The translations under genes were made by a program, and so were the position numbers. Under the pieces are notes generated by a model. It saw only the letters and a program-made list of their open reading frames with translations. It was not told the DNA's origin and did not search any database. A stretch of 64,000 nucleotides of DNA from DASXKD01 sp963734725 (GTDB lineage Bacteria; Actinomycetota; Actinomycetes; Streptosporangiales; Streptosporangiaceae). Below, one piece after another: positions 8,714 through 16,759 of the stretch (positions are counted from its first letter, which is position 1; every line of letters begins with the position of its first letter). The DNA lies in contig CAVTIX010000015.1 of NCBI GenBank assembly GCA_963734725.1, positions 62,001 through 126,000 of the forward strand. Reading direction: 5' to 3'.

Positions 8714-8764
8714 CGGGCCAGGCGGGTCACACCGCGCGCCAGGCGGGTGACACCCCCTGGCCCG
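8714..8764 (+). terminator. Hairpin downstream of hsp20
   Basis: CGGGCCAGG (8714-8722) pairs with CCTGGCCCG (8756-8764) across a loop that itself contains a repeated CCAGGCGGGT unit. It begins 8 bp after the hsp20 stop. There is no T-run, as is common for actinobacterial terminators. Confidence 0.45.
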
Positions 8765-8949
8765 CACCCACCGGTAAGACGTCTCCGGCGGCTCCCCACC
8801 CCAGCGGGGCTCCCCTGCCAGAGTGGAAGCCGCCGATACGATCGCGCCCCCGCCAACGCCCCGGGGGCTGAACAACCCCGCAGGCCGGTCGCTGCCAGCG
8901 CTCCTTCCGCGATCCCGCTGGCCGCGGAACTGAGTTCAGGATGTCAGGG

Positions 8950-9455
8950 GCGGCGCGCCTGCGGGGGAGATGCCCAGGCAGGAGATATACGCAGCAGGTC
9001 AGGACCACTACCAGGGGCCATACCGCCTTCGCCTCGGTCAGGACCCGCTCGGCGAGCCGATCTGCCTGCCGAGTGCAATCAGCTCAGTGCCGAACCATAC
9101 GAGCAGGCCGAGCAGCGCCCCGGCTGAGGCGGCGGAGACAGTCGGCCGCAGCCCGAATGGCACCGAAGGCCCCCGCCTTCAGCTGCCGGCAGGCCAGGGC
9201 GCCAGGGCTGTGAAGCCGATTGTCGCGCAGAACCCGTGCGTCAGCGAGCCGCCCTGGCAGGCTCGGGGTTCGCTGCGACCAGCAGGCCGCCAGCAGCGCG
9301 AGCGTCATCACCCACCGGTCGGCGGCGCCACTGCCGCGAGGGCGGCGATAGTGCCGGCTACCGCGTTGACAGACTGCGGCTGCAGCCTGGCAGCAACTGT
9401 CCACCCGCCGGGCCAGCGGCACGGGGCGGCGGCCGACGAGATCACACCCCGCCAT
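8950..9455 (-). pseudogene. DUF998-like membrane protein, multiply frameshifted
   Basis: No single frame is intact, but three minus-strand frames read in order give a recognisable product. They are GWTVAARLQPQSVNAVAGTI with AADRWVMTLALLAA, then LTHGFCATIGFTALAPWPA, then SAGALLGLLVWFGTELIALG, and finally LAERVLTEAKAVWPLVVVLT. The order and motifs match DUF998 family membrane proteins of about 200 residues. At least three indels separate the pieces, so the gene is dead unless the sequence has errors. Confidence 0.5.
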
Positions 9456-9465
9456 GGCACCACAC

Positions 9466-10389
9466 GCACGACCATCACCGTAGGCGGTCGGGGGGCGTGG
9501 GGCTCACGGGTCAGATGTGGAGTCCCTTGGCACGGGGACGTCGCCGGCTTCGGCCCGTACTCACCGGCGCCCTCGAGGCTCTTCGGCGGTAAGGATGTCG
9601 GCGGCCTGGGCGGTGCCTGGGCCAGTGGCTGCTGTGTTCATGGCGGCCAGGGCGGTCTCCGCGAGAGTACCGGGGGGAACCACCAGCAACGCGATCGGTT
9701 CCCGGCCGCCGACCGTGGTCGAAAAACAGCTTGGGCCGCCCGGAACCGCGGCCAGGACCGATGCGTCGAACCGGATGTGCTCAGAGCCGCTATGCCCTGG
9801 CGTTGCTGCTAGCCGCAGACCGCTCATCGCAGGATGGTGTCGCATGCCCGCAGTTCGTGCCGGCCAGTGGCCTGATCGTGAGCGCCTCAGTGTTCGTAGC
9901 CGCGCATCGGCAGGCCAGGACGCTGCGGGTCTGTGCAAGCATGTCCGCTCGGTGCGAGGGCGGCATCTCGGAGCGGCTGCGGCCGCGGCTTCCCGCGTCG
10001 AGCTTCCTGAGGCTGACGCCCGGAAGCCGCCCTCTGCATGTTCGGGTAGTCGTTGAAGGACGGGCCGATACCGTGCTGCCCAACCAGGCAGCCATCGTCA
10101 CTTTTCGCCACGTGGTGGATGCCGCTTGCCCGGACATCTCGTCATACCGTGCCGTCGCGACTGTCAGCCGCCAAGGAACGATCCGCATGCGTTAAACGGC
10201 CTGAATGTTTACCATGCCGCAGCTTGTACCAAGCCGACTGAGCTTTCCCGGGATTCCCAGGTTGATCATGCCCCGGTTACCTGGACAGGTTGATCTGATC
10301 AAGCGGGGGAAGCTCTGTGGGTGCCAGCCCCGGCCGAAGCCAGACCGGCCAAAGCCAGAAAAGTCACGCATCAAGTGTGGACGGGGGAC
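9466..10389. other. 924-bp stretch without a convincing gene
   Basis: Open frames on both strands show no domains, no ribosome sites and biased composition. No RNA gene or mobile-element end is recognised. Confidence 0.45.
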
Positions 10390-10563
10390 CTAGCGGGCCG
10401 TGTGCCTCCCCGGGCGCCGCCGCATGCGCAAAGCGGCGAAGATGAGGGCGGCGAGGAACACGGCGATGCCGATGAACAGCAGGTACAGCAGGCCATTCAC
10501 GACCACGCCCACCAGACCCAGCACGATCGCCACGATCACCAGCAGTAGAAAGAAAGCAAGCAT
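10390..10563 (-). CDS. Small hydrophobic protein (57 residues)
   Basis: ATG at 10563 follows GGAGGATCGG. The product is almost entirely two hydrophobic helices (MLAFFLLLVIVAIVLGLVGV and LLYLLFIGIAVFLAALIFAA) with a basic tail (LRMRRRPGRHTAR). Such hydrophobic mini-proteins are common in actinobacteria near stress genes. Here the upstream neighbours on the same strand are a broken PRC-barrel gene and a CsbD-like gene, suggesting an envelope-stress group. Function unknown. Confidence 0.6.
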   Translation of the reverse strand: MLAFFLLLVIVAIVLGLVGVVVNGLLYLLFIGIAVFLAALIFAALRMRRRPGRHTAR

Positions 10564-10584
10564 CCGATCCTCCGCTCAGCCAGG

Positions 10585-10945
10585 CCGCCCTGGCGGGGGG
10601 CCAGCTGCCGCTCACCGCCGCCGCCCGGCTGGTAGGCCAGGCCGTGGTGCTTGAAGATCGCCTCTTCGTCTCCCGCGGGCAGCTCGCCGCCGGTGCCGGT
10701 TGAACGGGGCATCCTTCACTTGCTCTTGTCATAACAGACCGTGAGGTACCCCGGACCACGGCCGCCTGGTCAAGAAGCACGAACACGAGCCCGTGCCGGG
10801 TCGGCATTCCGACCTTGACCGCGCCGAACGACGTCAGGTCGGTGCCGGTGTCGACGTAGATGGCCTCCAGCTCACCGATCTTGTGACCGTCGGCGTCAAC
10901 CACATCGTGGCCGCGCCACTCCCGCATGTCGGCAGCCTCGAACAT
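10585..10945 (-). pseudogene. PRC-barrel domain protein, frameshifted
   Basis: From the ATG at 10945 (good GAAGGAGG site) the frame encodes a clear PRC-barrel start (WRGHDVVDADGHKIGELEAI, then TSFGAVKVGMPTRHGLVFVL). After about 60 residues it loses frame. The expected continuation is found in other frames: GYLTVCYDKSK, then TGGELPAGDEEAIFKHHGLA and YQPGGGGERQLA. At least two single-base deletions are needed. Intact homologues are about 120 residues. Clusters of PRC-barrel, CsbD and hydrophobic proteins are typical actinobacterial stress groups. Confidence 0.65.
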
Positions 10946-11046
10946 GCTGGCCTCCTTCCCCACAGCACCACTCCTGATGGCGGGAATGGCGTGCGAGTTC
11001 GGCGTCCCCGGCCACGATCAGTGATGCGCTGCTCGGGACGGGCTAA

Positions 11047-11220
11047 TCACTTCTTGAAGGCGTCCTTGACTTTCTCGCCAGCCTGCTTGAGGTCGCCCTT
11101 CGACTCCTCAGCCCGGCCTTCAGCCTCCAGGCCGGCGTCGTCGGTGGCCTGGCCCGCCTTCTTCTTCATCTTGCCCTTGACCTCGGTCACCTTGTTGGCT
11201 GCCTTGTTCTCAGCGCCCAT
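11047..11220 (-). CDS. CsbD family stress protein
   Basis: 57 residues from the ATG at 11220, preceded by GGAAGGA. The sequence is Lys/Glu rich and helical (KVTEVKGKMKKKAGQATDDA, then LEAEGRAEESKGDLKQAGEK and VKDAFKK), matching CsbD-like proteins, which in Bacillus belong to the general stress regulon. The biochemical role is unknown. It lies 100 bp upstream of the broken PRC-barrel gene on the same strand. Confidence 0.85.
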   Translation of the reverse strand: MGAENKAANKVTEVKGKMKKKAGQATDDAGLEAEGRAEESKGDLKQAGEKVKDAFKK

Positions 11221-11842
11221 GAGGAAATCCTTCCGGTTGGTGCCCGGCCTCGCCGCCCGCTGAGGTCAGTTCCAAACATCCGAAGCCCGGTGGCCAAAGC
11301 CATCGACGGGTCAGCCAACATGATCATCGCCGCCATCAACAACGTTCTGCACCACCAAGTGAGCGGCTAACCCAAGGCGGCACTCACCGAAGTCATCTCG
11401 GTCACGACCGGGCGCCCCGGCCAAGCCACTACCAGGACCTCCCAGCCCCCAAGAAAACATGCAGGCGATCCCTGCTAGGCAACCTCCAGGCCGCGCAGAA
11501 TGTCCAAATCATGGGCGGCCTGCGCATTAGTCAGTTTTTGCGCCAACTGGCGTCCATGACGAAGCCTCTTCGCGTGTCTGCCGCCGGAGCGCCCACCCCG
11601 CTCTGCGATGGGCGCCGGGCTCAGGTGCCCAGGGGCCTCAGCTGCAGCGAGTGCTCGTGAGTCGCATGTGGTCGGCAATGGGGCCTGCGGGCCTGCTCCA
11701 TGTGACTTGGCCCGTCCGGCCGGAAACATGAGGCTGACCTGGCACAACGGCCGTTCCGTGGCCAAAACTGAGACAAAAGCTTCACAGCGCCTGGCGCGCC
11801 CAATTGCCCGGACTGCCCGGGACCGGTCCAGAACGCGGGGGT
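11221..11842. other. 622-bp stretch without a gene; carries one arm-like motif
   Basis: No convincing coding frame is seen. GTGGCCAAAACTGAGACAAAAGC is split here as GTGGCCAAAACTGAGACAAA plus AGC at 11758-11780. It nearly matches the arm motifs beside the tRNA-Ser fragments at 28472-28496 and 38316-38340. No tRNA fragment accompanies it. Confidence 0.45.
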
Positions 11843-12718
11843 TCAGGGCTGGATGGTCAGGTGTCGCAGCTTGTCCTGGTCGGCGATCAGGTTCAGCGCG
11901 GCGATGCGGCCGCCCGCGATGGTGAAACCGATGACCGCGATCGGTTCGTCGCGGGCGCCGAACAGGGCGCCGGCCTGGCCGTTGACCAGCACAGGCTGGG
12001 CGAGGTGCGCGAACCGCGGCGCGGTGGCCAGGACCTGGCGCGCGACCGGGCCGGCCCCGGCAAGCGGCGGGTGTGCGAGCAGGCTGGCCGGCCCCAGATC
12101 CATCCGGAAGACCACATCCGGGTCGAGTACCTGCAGCAGCGCCTCGAAATCGCCGCCACGGGCGGCGGCGAGGAAGGCGTCCACCACCTGGCGTTGCCGG
12201 GCGACGTCACGATCTGGCTGCGGGGCCGCCTGCACCCGGCGGCGTGCCCGGCTGGCGAGCTGACGGGCCGATTCCGGGGTCCGGTCCATGATCTGGGCGA
12301 TGTCGTCGAAGGGCACGGCAAACACATCGTGCAGGACGAACGAGAGCCGTTCGGCGGGGCTAAGGGTTTCCAGCACCACAAGCAGGGCCAGGCCGACCGA
12401 GTCGGCCAGCACCGCCTGGTGTTCGGGGCCAGGGTCGGCGGACTCTTCGACCAACGGTTCGGGCAGCCAGCTGCCGGGGTAATTCTCGCGGCGGGCCTTG
12501 CGGGCCCGCAGCATGTCCAGGCTGATCCGCCCGACCACAGTGGTCAGCCAGCCGCGCAGGTCGCCGATGCCGCCCGGGTCGCTGCGGTCCAGCCGCAGCC
12601 ATGCTTCCTGTACCGCGTCCTGGGCTTCGCTGACCGTGCCGAGCATGCTGTAGGCGACCGCCTGCAGGTGCGGGCGGCTCTGCTCGAACTGCCCGGCCAG
12701 CCAGTCCTGCTCGGTCAT
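11843..12718 (-). CDS. ECF41-type RNA polymerase sigma factor with SnoaL-like C-terminal domain
   Basis: 291 residues. Sigma region 2 spans about residues 15-75 (VAYSMLGTVSEAQDAVQEAW) and region 4 about 115-165 (FAVPFDDIAQIMDRTPESAR). Between them is the ECF41 signature WLPEP (84-88). A SnoaL/NTF2-like domain of about 110 residues follows and ends in IADQDKL, in place of the usual NPDKL-type motif. In ECF41 proteins the extension modulates activity and no anti-sigma factor is needed. The usual neighbour is a carboxymuconolactone decarboxylase or oxidoreductase gene; here the divergent partner is an ABC exporter. Confidence 0.9.
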   Translation of the reverse strand: MTEQDWLAGQFEQSRPHLQAVAYSMLGTVSEAQDAVQEAWLRLDRSDPGGIGDLRGWLTTVVGRISLDMLRARKARRENYPGSWLPEPLVEESADPGPEHQAVLADSVGLALLVVLETLSPAERLSFVLHDVFAVPFDDIAQIMDRTPESARQLASRARRRVQAAPQPDRDVARQRQVVDAFLAAARGGDFEALLQVLDPDVVFRMDLGPASLLAHPPLAGAGPVARQVLATAPRFAHLAQPVLVNGQAGALFGARDEPIAVIGFTIAGGRIAALNLIADQDKLRHLTIQP

Positions 12719-12881
12719 TTCTCGTCACCCCTGCACGTTGCGAGTACCTGTTAACAAGACGTACCAGGACCGCGGAACGTGACATGCGGCTGACCTGGTC
12801 ACATTCCCCGGGCGGCAGCCGTCCTATCGCCGGAAGCACCACCTCCGCCGGCACGGCGGTCCGACTTCGAGGAGCAAAGCA

Positions 12882-13853
12882 ATGTCCACACGATTGCGTG
12901 CTGCCAGCAGCGACGCGAGGCCAGCGGTGGAAGTCCAGCGGCTGCGCAAGACCTACCCCGGCGGGGTCGAGGCGGTCCGCGGCATCGACTTCCAGGTCGC
13001 GCCCGGCGAGGTGTTCGGCCTGCTCGGCCCGAACGGCGCCGGCAAGTCCACCACCATCGGGATGCTGACCACCACCATCAAACCCACCAGCGGGTCAGCG
13101 CGGCTGGCCGGTTTCGACGTGGCCAGGCACCCGATCGCCGCCCGGTCGGTCAGCAGCGTGGTGTTCCAGGAATCTGTCCTGGACAAGGCGCTGACCGGCC
13201 GCCGCAACCTTGACCTGCACGCACGGCTGTGGGGGATCCCGCCGTCCGCCGCGGCCAGCAAGATCGCCGAGCTCGCCGGCGCCTTTGGGCTCTCCGAAGT
13301 GATCGGCCGGACAGTGGACAGCTACAGCGGCGGCCAGCGGCGGCGCCTGGAGATCGCCCGGGCCCTGGTGTCCGAACCCAGCGTGCTGTTCCTGGATGAG
13401 CCGACGGTGGGGCTGGACACCCGCATCCGCTATGAACTACTGGACCTGCTCAGCGGCCTGCGCGGGAGCACCGGCCTGACCACCGTCCTTACCACCCACT
13501 ACCTCGATGAGGCCGAACGGCTCTGCGACCGCATCGCGGTCATGCACCAGGGCACGATCGTAGCCCTAGACCGCCCGGCCGCGCTGCTGGCCGACCTGGG
13601 CGCCGAGCTGGTCGAGCTGCGAGTGGACAAGGATCCGGGCGCCGCGCTGGCTGCGATGCGCGCCCGCGGCCTGGCCGCAGGCGACGCGTTCGCCGTCGGC
13701 TCGACGCTCACCATCCCCCTCGGCGACCACTCCGCCAGGGACACCATCACCGCCATCCAGGGCCTGGGCATCGACACCGAGGCCATGACCACCCGCAAGC
13801 CCACCCTCGACGACGTCTACCTGCAGCTGACCGGCAACCGGCTCGCCGCCTGA
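12882..13853 (+). CDS. ABC transporter ATP-binding protein, daunorubicin-resistance type
   Basis: 323 residues. Walker A GPNGAGKST (49-57), signature SGGQRRR (149-155), Walker B VLFLDEP (168-174) and the switch His206 are all present. The last 90 residues form the DrrA-type C-terminal domain. It powers export by the membrane partner encoded 29 bp downstream; drug, lipid or antibiotic efflux is the family norm and the substrate is unknown. ATG at 12882 has GAGGAG upstream. The gene is divergent from the ECF41 sigma gene, leaving a 163-bp shared promoter region. Confidence 0.93.
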   Translation: MSTRLRAASSDARPAVEVQRLRKTYPGGVEAVRGIDFQVAPGEVFGLLGPNGAGKSTTIGMLTTTIKPTSGSARLAGFDVARHPIAARSVSSVVFQESVLDKALTGRRNLDLHARLWGIPPSAAASKIAELAGAFGLSEVIGRTVDSYSGGQRRRLEIARALVSEPSVLFLDEPTVGLDTRIRYELLDLLSGLRGSTGLTTVLTTHYLDEAERLCDRIAVMHQGTIVALDRPAALLADLGAELVELRVDKDPGAALAAMRARGLAAGDAFAVGSTLTIPLGDHSARDTITAIQGLGIDTEAMTTRKPTLDDVYLQLTGNRLAA

Positions 13854-13882
13854 CCCCCGACACGACACCCAAGGAGACCACG

Positions 13883-14752
13883 ATGACCACCATCACCGCC
13901 GCGCCAGCGGCAACCCCGCTCGCCCGCCCCCGGGCACCGGCCCGGCCCTCCCGCCCCGCCGCCTGGGCCACCCTGGCCCGCCGCCGGATCTCACTCAGCG
14001 CGCACACCCCGCGCGAGATCCTCGCCCCGCTGGCCACCCCCCTCCTGTTCGCCCTGGTGATCGCCCCAGCACTCGCCAAGATCATCCAGGCAACCGGGCG
14101 CGGCGGCGCCGACTACAGCACCTTCGTCATCGTCGGCACCGTTGGCCTGCTCATCCCACTGACCTGCACCTTCGCCGGCATCGGCGTGATCGTCGACCGG
14201 GCCACCGGCGCGCGCCGCGAGCTGCTCACCGCGCCCATCCCCCGCGCTCTGATCGTGCTCGGCAACATGGCCGTCGCCATCGGCGTCAGCCTGCTGCAAG
14301 TCGGCGCGCTGATGGCCGCCGGATGGCTGCGCGGCAGCCAATTCCACGCCACCGCCAGCGGTGCCGGCTGGTTCATCGGCGCCGTGCTCGCCTTCACCGT
14401 CTTCATGTACGGCCTGGCCGAGATCCTCGCCAACAAGATCCCCACCCAGGAGGAATACGTCGGGCTCACCCCCGTGGTCGCGATCCTGCCCTGGTTCCTC
14501 GCCGGGTCACTGTTCCCGATCACCGCGCTGCCCGCATGGCTCGCCTGGGCCGCCCGCGCCCTGCCCACCACCCACGTCCTGGCGCTGCTGCGCTACGGCG
14601 TGCTCGACCACACCGGCGCCGGGCTGCACGACATCTGGGGAATCACCAGCACCAGCACCGACGCCGCCCTCAGCCTGCTAGTCCTGGCCAGCTGGGCGAC
14701 CCTCATCACCGCAGCAGCCATCCGCGCCTTCACCCGCTCCGCGGTGAACTGA
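13883..14752 (+). CDS. ABC-2 type permease, DrrB-like
   Basis: 289 residues with about six membrane segments, the typical DrrB layout. The start at 13883 has AAGGAG upstream, 29 bp after the ATPase stop, so the two form an operon and presumably a 2+2 exporter complex in the membrane. The N-terminal 35 residues are Pro/Arg/Ala rich and cytoplasmic. A strong hairpin follows 15 bp after the stop. Confidence 0.9.
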   Translation: MTTITAAPAATPLARPRAPARPSRPAAWATLARRRISLSAHTPREILAPLATPLLFALVIAPALAKIIQATGRGGADYSTFVIVGTVGLLIPLTCTFAGIGVIVDRATGARRELLTAPIPRALIVLGNMAVAIGVSLLQVGALMAAGWLRGSQFHATASGAGWFIGAVLAFTVFMYGLAEILANKIPTQEEYVGLTPVVAILPWFLAGSLFPITALPAWLAWAARALPTTHVLALLRYGVLDHTGAGLHDIWGITSTSTDAALSLLVLASWATLITAAAIRAFTRSAVN

Positions 14753-14767
14753 CCCGCACACGCCCCC

Positions 14768-14811
14768 GAACCTGCTCGCCGGGCCCACCCATGGGCCCGG
14801 CGAGCAGGTTC
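14768..14811 (+). terminator. 20-bp perfect-stem hairpin after the ABC exporter operon
   Basis: GAACCTGCTCGCCGGGCCCA (14768-14787) pairs perfectly with 14792-14811 around a 4-nt loop. No T-run follows. The position just after the permease stop supports a terminator role. Confidence 0.75.
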
Positions 14812-15010
14812 CGATCGCGCCACAATGCACCAGGCAGGCGGGGTGCCGGCCCCAGGAAAGCTGACCGGGCACGCGCACTGTTCGGCGACTCCGCCGAGGG
14901 TCGCTGGGAGCAGACGCGCGGGGAATTCCACGAGAACATGCGCGGCCGCGTGGACGCCGGCCGCATCGCCCACGGGCGGGCACACGCGGCCAGCTCCGTC
15001 AGCAGCTATT

Positions 15011-15028
15011 CTAGAAATTATTTGCTAG
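15011..15028. promoter_or_regulatory. AT-rich near-palindrome, second copy of the CTAG box
   Basis: CTAGAAATTATTTGCTAG matches the box at 5778-5795 at most positions, including both CTAG ends. It is the only AT-rich patch in this intergenic region and lies about 100 bp upstream of the small membrane-protein gene at 15132. Confidence 0.45.
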
Positions 15029-15131
15029 ATTTCTGGTTCAAGCGTAGCGTCGGTCGTAGACACAGCGAGGCCCGGCTGTCGCTGACCGCCAGGGGTGCTC
15101 GAGGGGGTCAGCGAAAGAACCGAGGCATCTC

Positions 15132-15392
15132 ATGCACGCACCGGCTGACAACGTCAATCCCCCGCTATCTGCCTCTTCGAGCAGTCTTCGCCAGTTCCTG
15201 CGAACGACCCTCGACAGCGCACTTCTTCCTGTGGTTATCTGCGCTGCGCTCTGGATCGCGATCTCTTACGCGACCGGCGCGTCGACCCTGTTCTCCCTCG
15301 GTGGCGGCATCCTGATCGGCGTGATCGTCTTCATCATCGGCTATGGTCTCCGACGGCTGATTTTCGACCGCGGAGGCCTTCCCCGGAGCTGA
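15132..15392 (+). CDS. Small membrane protein of unknown function
   Basis: 86 residues from the ATG at 15132, with a GAGG site upstream. A polar Ser-rich N-terminus is followed by two hydrophobic helices (LLPVVICAALWIAISYATGA and LGGGILIGVIVFIIGYGLRR) and a short basic tail. No family recognised. The CTAG near-palindrome upstream is shared with the wHTH-sufB promoter, hinting at common regulation. Confidence 0.6.
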   Translation: MHAPADNVNPPLSASSSSLRQFLRTTLDSALLPVVICAALWIAISYATGASTLFSLGGGILIGVIVFIIGYGLRRLIFDRGGLPRS

Positions 15393-15726
15393 GCCAGCCG
15401 CCTCAGCTCCGGTGAAATCAACCTGGGCTCCGAATGGGGTGAGCTCGCTCAGGAGCAGGATGGCGAGCCTGCCCGCGAGCTCCTGCACGCCGCGCGCCCG
15501 CTCCGCGGCCAAGCCAGGTGCTGGTTTACACGCAAGCGCTGGACTCCGGAAGACTGAGACGCCGACGGCGGGCGGCGACCTGCCGTCGTGACAGCTGACC
15601 TCATCCGGCTGGCGCGCGGGCGCTGAGCAGGCTGGTGCCACCAGCTCAGCCCCGGCCCTAGGCGCCAAGCCCGGGCGGCGGCTGCGGTTCGCCCTTGGCC
15701 GCCGTGCCTAATGTCAGGTGTGCGCG
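15393..15726. other. 334-bp stretch without a convincing gene
   Basis: A minus-strand frame encodes a short protein-like segment (ELAGRLAILLLSELTPFGAQ) without a usable start or domain. Nothing else is seen. Confidence 0.4.
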
Positions 15727-16374
15727 TCAGCCGTTTGTGAGTGCGGGCGCGTCGGCGACGGCTTGGTTGAGAAACGCTGAGGCCCGGGCGAAGGTTTCGC
15801 CGATGGGGTGGCCCGCGAGCCGCGCTTGGTAGGCCTGGTAGCGGGTCATCTCCCACGCCAGCCCGCGTGGGGCGAGCGCGGTCAGCTTCGGCTCGGGCAC
15901 CGGTTTCCAGGTCCAGCCGGTGATATGCCCGTTGCCAGGGTCTGGGCCGGTGTCGCCGGATGCGACGAACTCGGCGAGGTCGGCTTCGTCGCCGATCTGG
16001 TTGCGGACGAACCGCAGCCCGGCCAGGGTTTGTGCAGTCTGCTGGCGCCCGGCGGGGGCCTGGCCTGCGATGACGGCGTCGTAGGCGTCCAGGTGGTGGC
16101 GGACCAGGGTGGCGTCGACCATGGTGACCCACCACACTGCTTCTGCGATGACCGCGAATGCCTGCGCCTGGTGCCATGCGGTCATCTGGGAGAGGCGTTG
16201 CGTGGTGTCGGTCATCGCGGTGATGGACCAGGCCAGCGCGCTGGCCCCGGCCTGCAGGTCACCGACGTGCTCCCGGTTCCAGGCGGCGCGGCAGGCGGGG
16301 GAACAAAACCGGGCGTGCTCGCGGCGCGGCACGAACGAGGTGCCGCACCGCTCACAGGCCCTTGTATCAGCCAC
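15727..16374 (-). CDS. Zinc-finger-containing protein of unknown function
   Basis: 215 residues from the GTG at 16374, which has TGAGGAGG about 9 bp upstream; the frame extends to 16485 but that part looks non-coding. The N-terminus has a four-Cys zinc site (CERCGTSFVPRREHARFCSP, then AC) typical of small treble-clef or zinc-ribbon modules. The remainder is helical with Trp-rich stretches (AVWWVTMVDATLVRHHLDAY) and no named domain. Similar zinc-finger hypotheticals occur in actinomycetes; role unknown. Confidence 0.6.
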   Translation of the reverse strand: MADTRACERCGTSFVPRREHARFCSPACRAAWNREHVGDLQAGASALAWSITAMTDTTQRLSQMTAWHQAQAFAVIAEAVWWVTMVDATLVRHHLDAYDAVIAGQAPAGRQQTAQTLAGLRFVRNQIGDEADLAEFVASGDTGPDPGNGHITGWTWKPVPEPKLTALAPRGLAWEMTRYQAYQARLAGHPIGETFARASAFLNQAVADAPALTNG

Positions 16375-16759
16375 CGCCGTTGGCCTCCTCAGGGAGCGTT
16401 TGCGGCACTGCCAGTCGGTGCCGCCGGGCCCGTCGCGAATCGCCGCGCCTGCTGTGCCCGCCTGGCTCGGAACCATCGGTCTCACCGGTATCAGGTGTGG
16501 TAAACGCCGTGGGTGCGGTGCTTTGTGCCCGCCACCCGGCCTCGCCCTTCTCGGGCGGCTCCGCTGCAGGTCACAGCCTCGCCAGCCGGTGCCTGGCGCT
16601 TGTTCGCTTGCCAGTCATTCTACGTTTATCTGTCATTCATCTGGCATTCACTTTGAGGTCGGTTGACCGTCGCCCAAGCGGGATAGCCTCCGCCGCAGGA
16701 GCAGGCACACGCCCGCCCTGCCGGGCACCGGCGGGCGGTATGCGGAACAGGGGTATGCC
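16375..16759. other. 385-bp intergenic stretch upstream of the phosphate symporter
   Basis: No convincing gene on either strand. It must contain the promoters of the divergent genes at 16374 and 16760, but no clear box, including no obvious PHO-type direct repeat, could be identified. Confidence 0.4.

Noticed and set aside
8970..9812. 280-codon plus-strand frame
   Set aside because: Antisense to the decayed DUF998-like gene, with no recognisable protein features.
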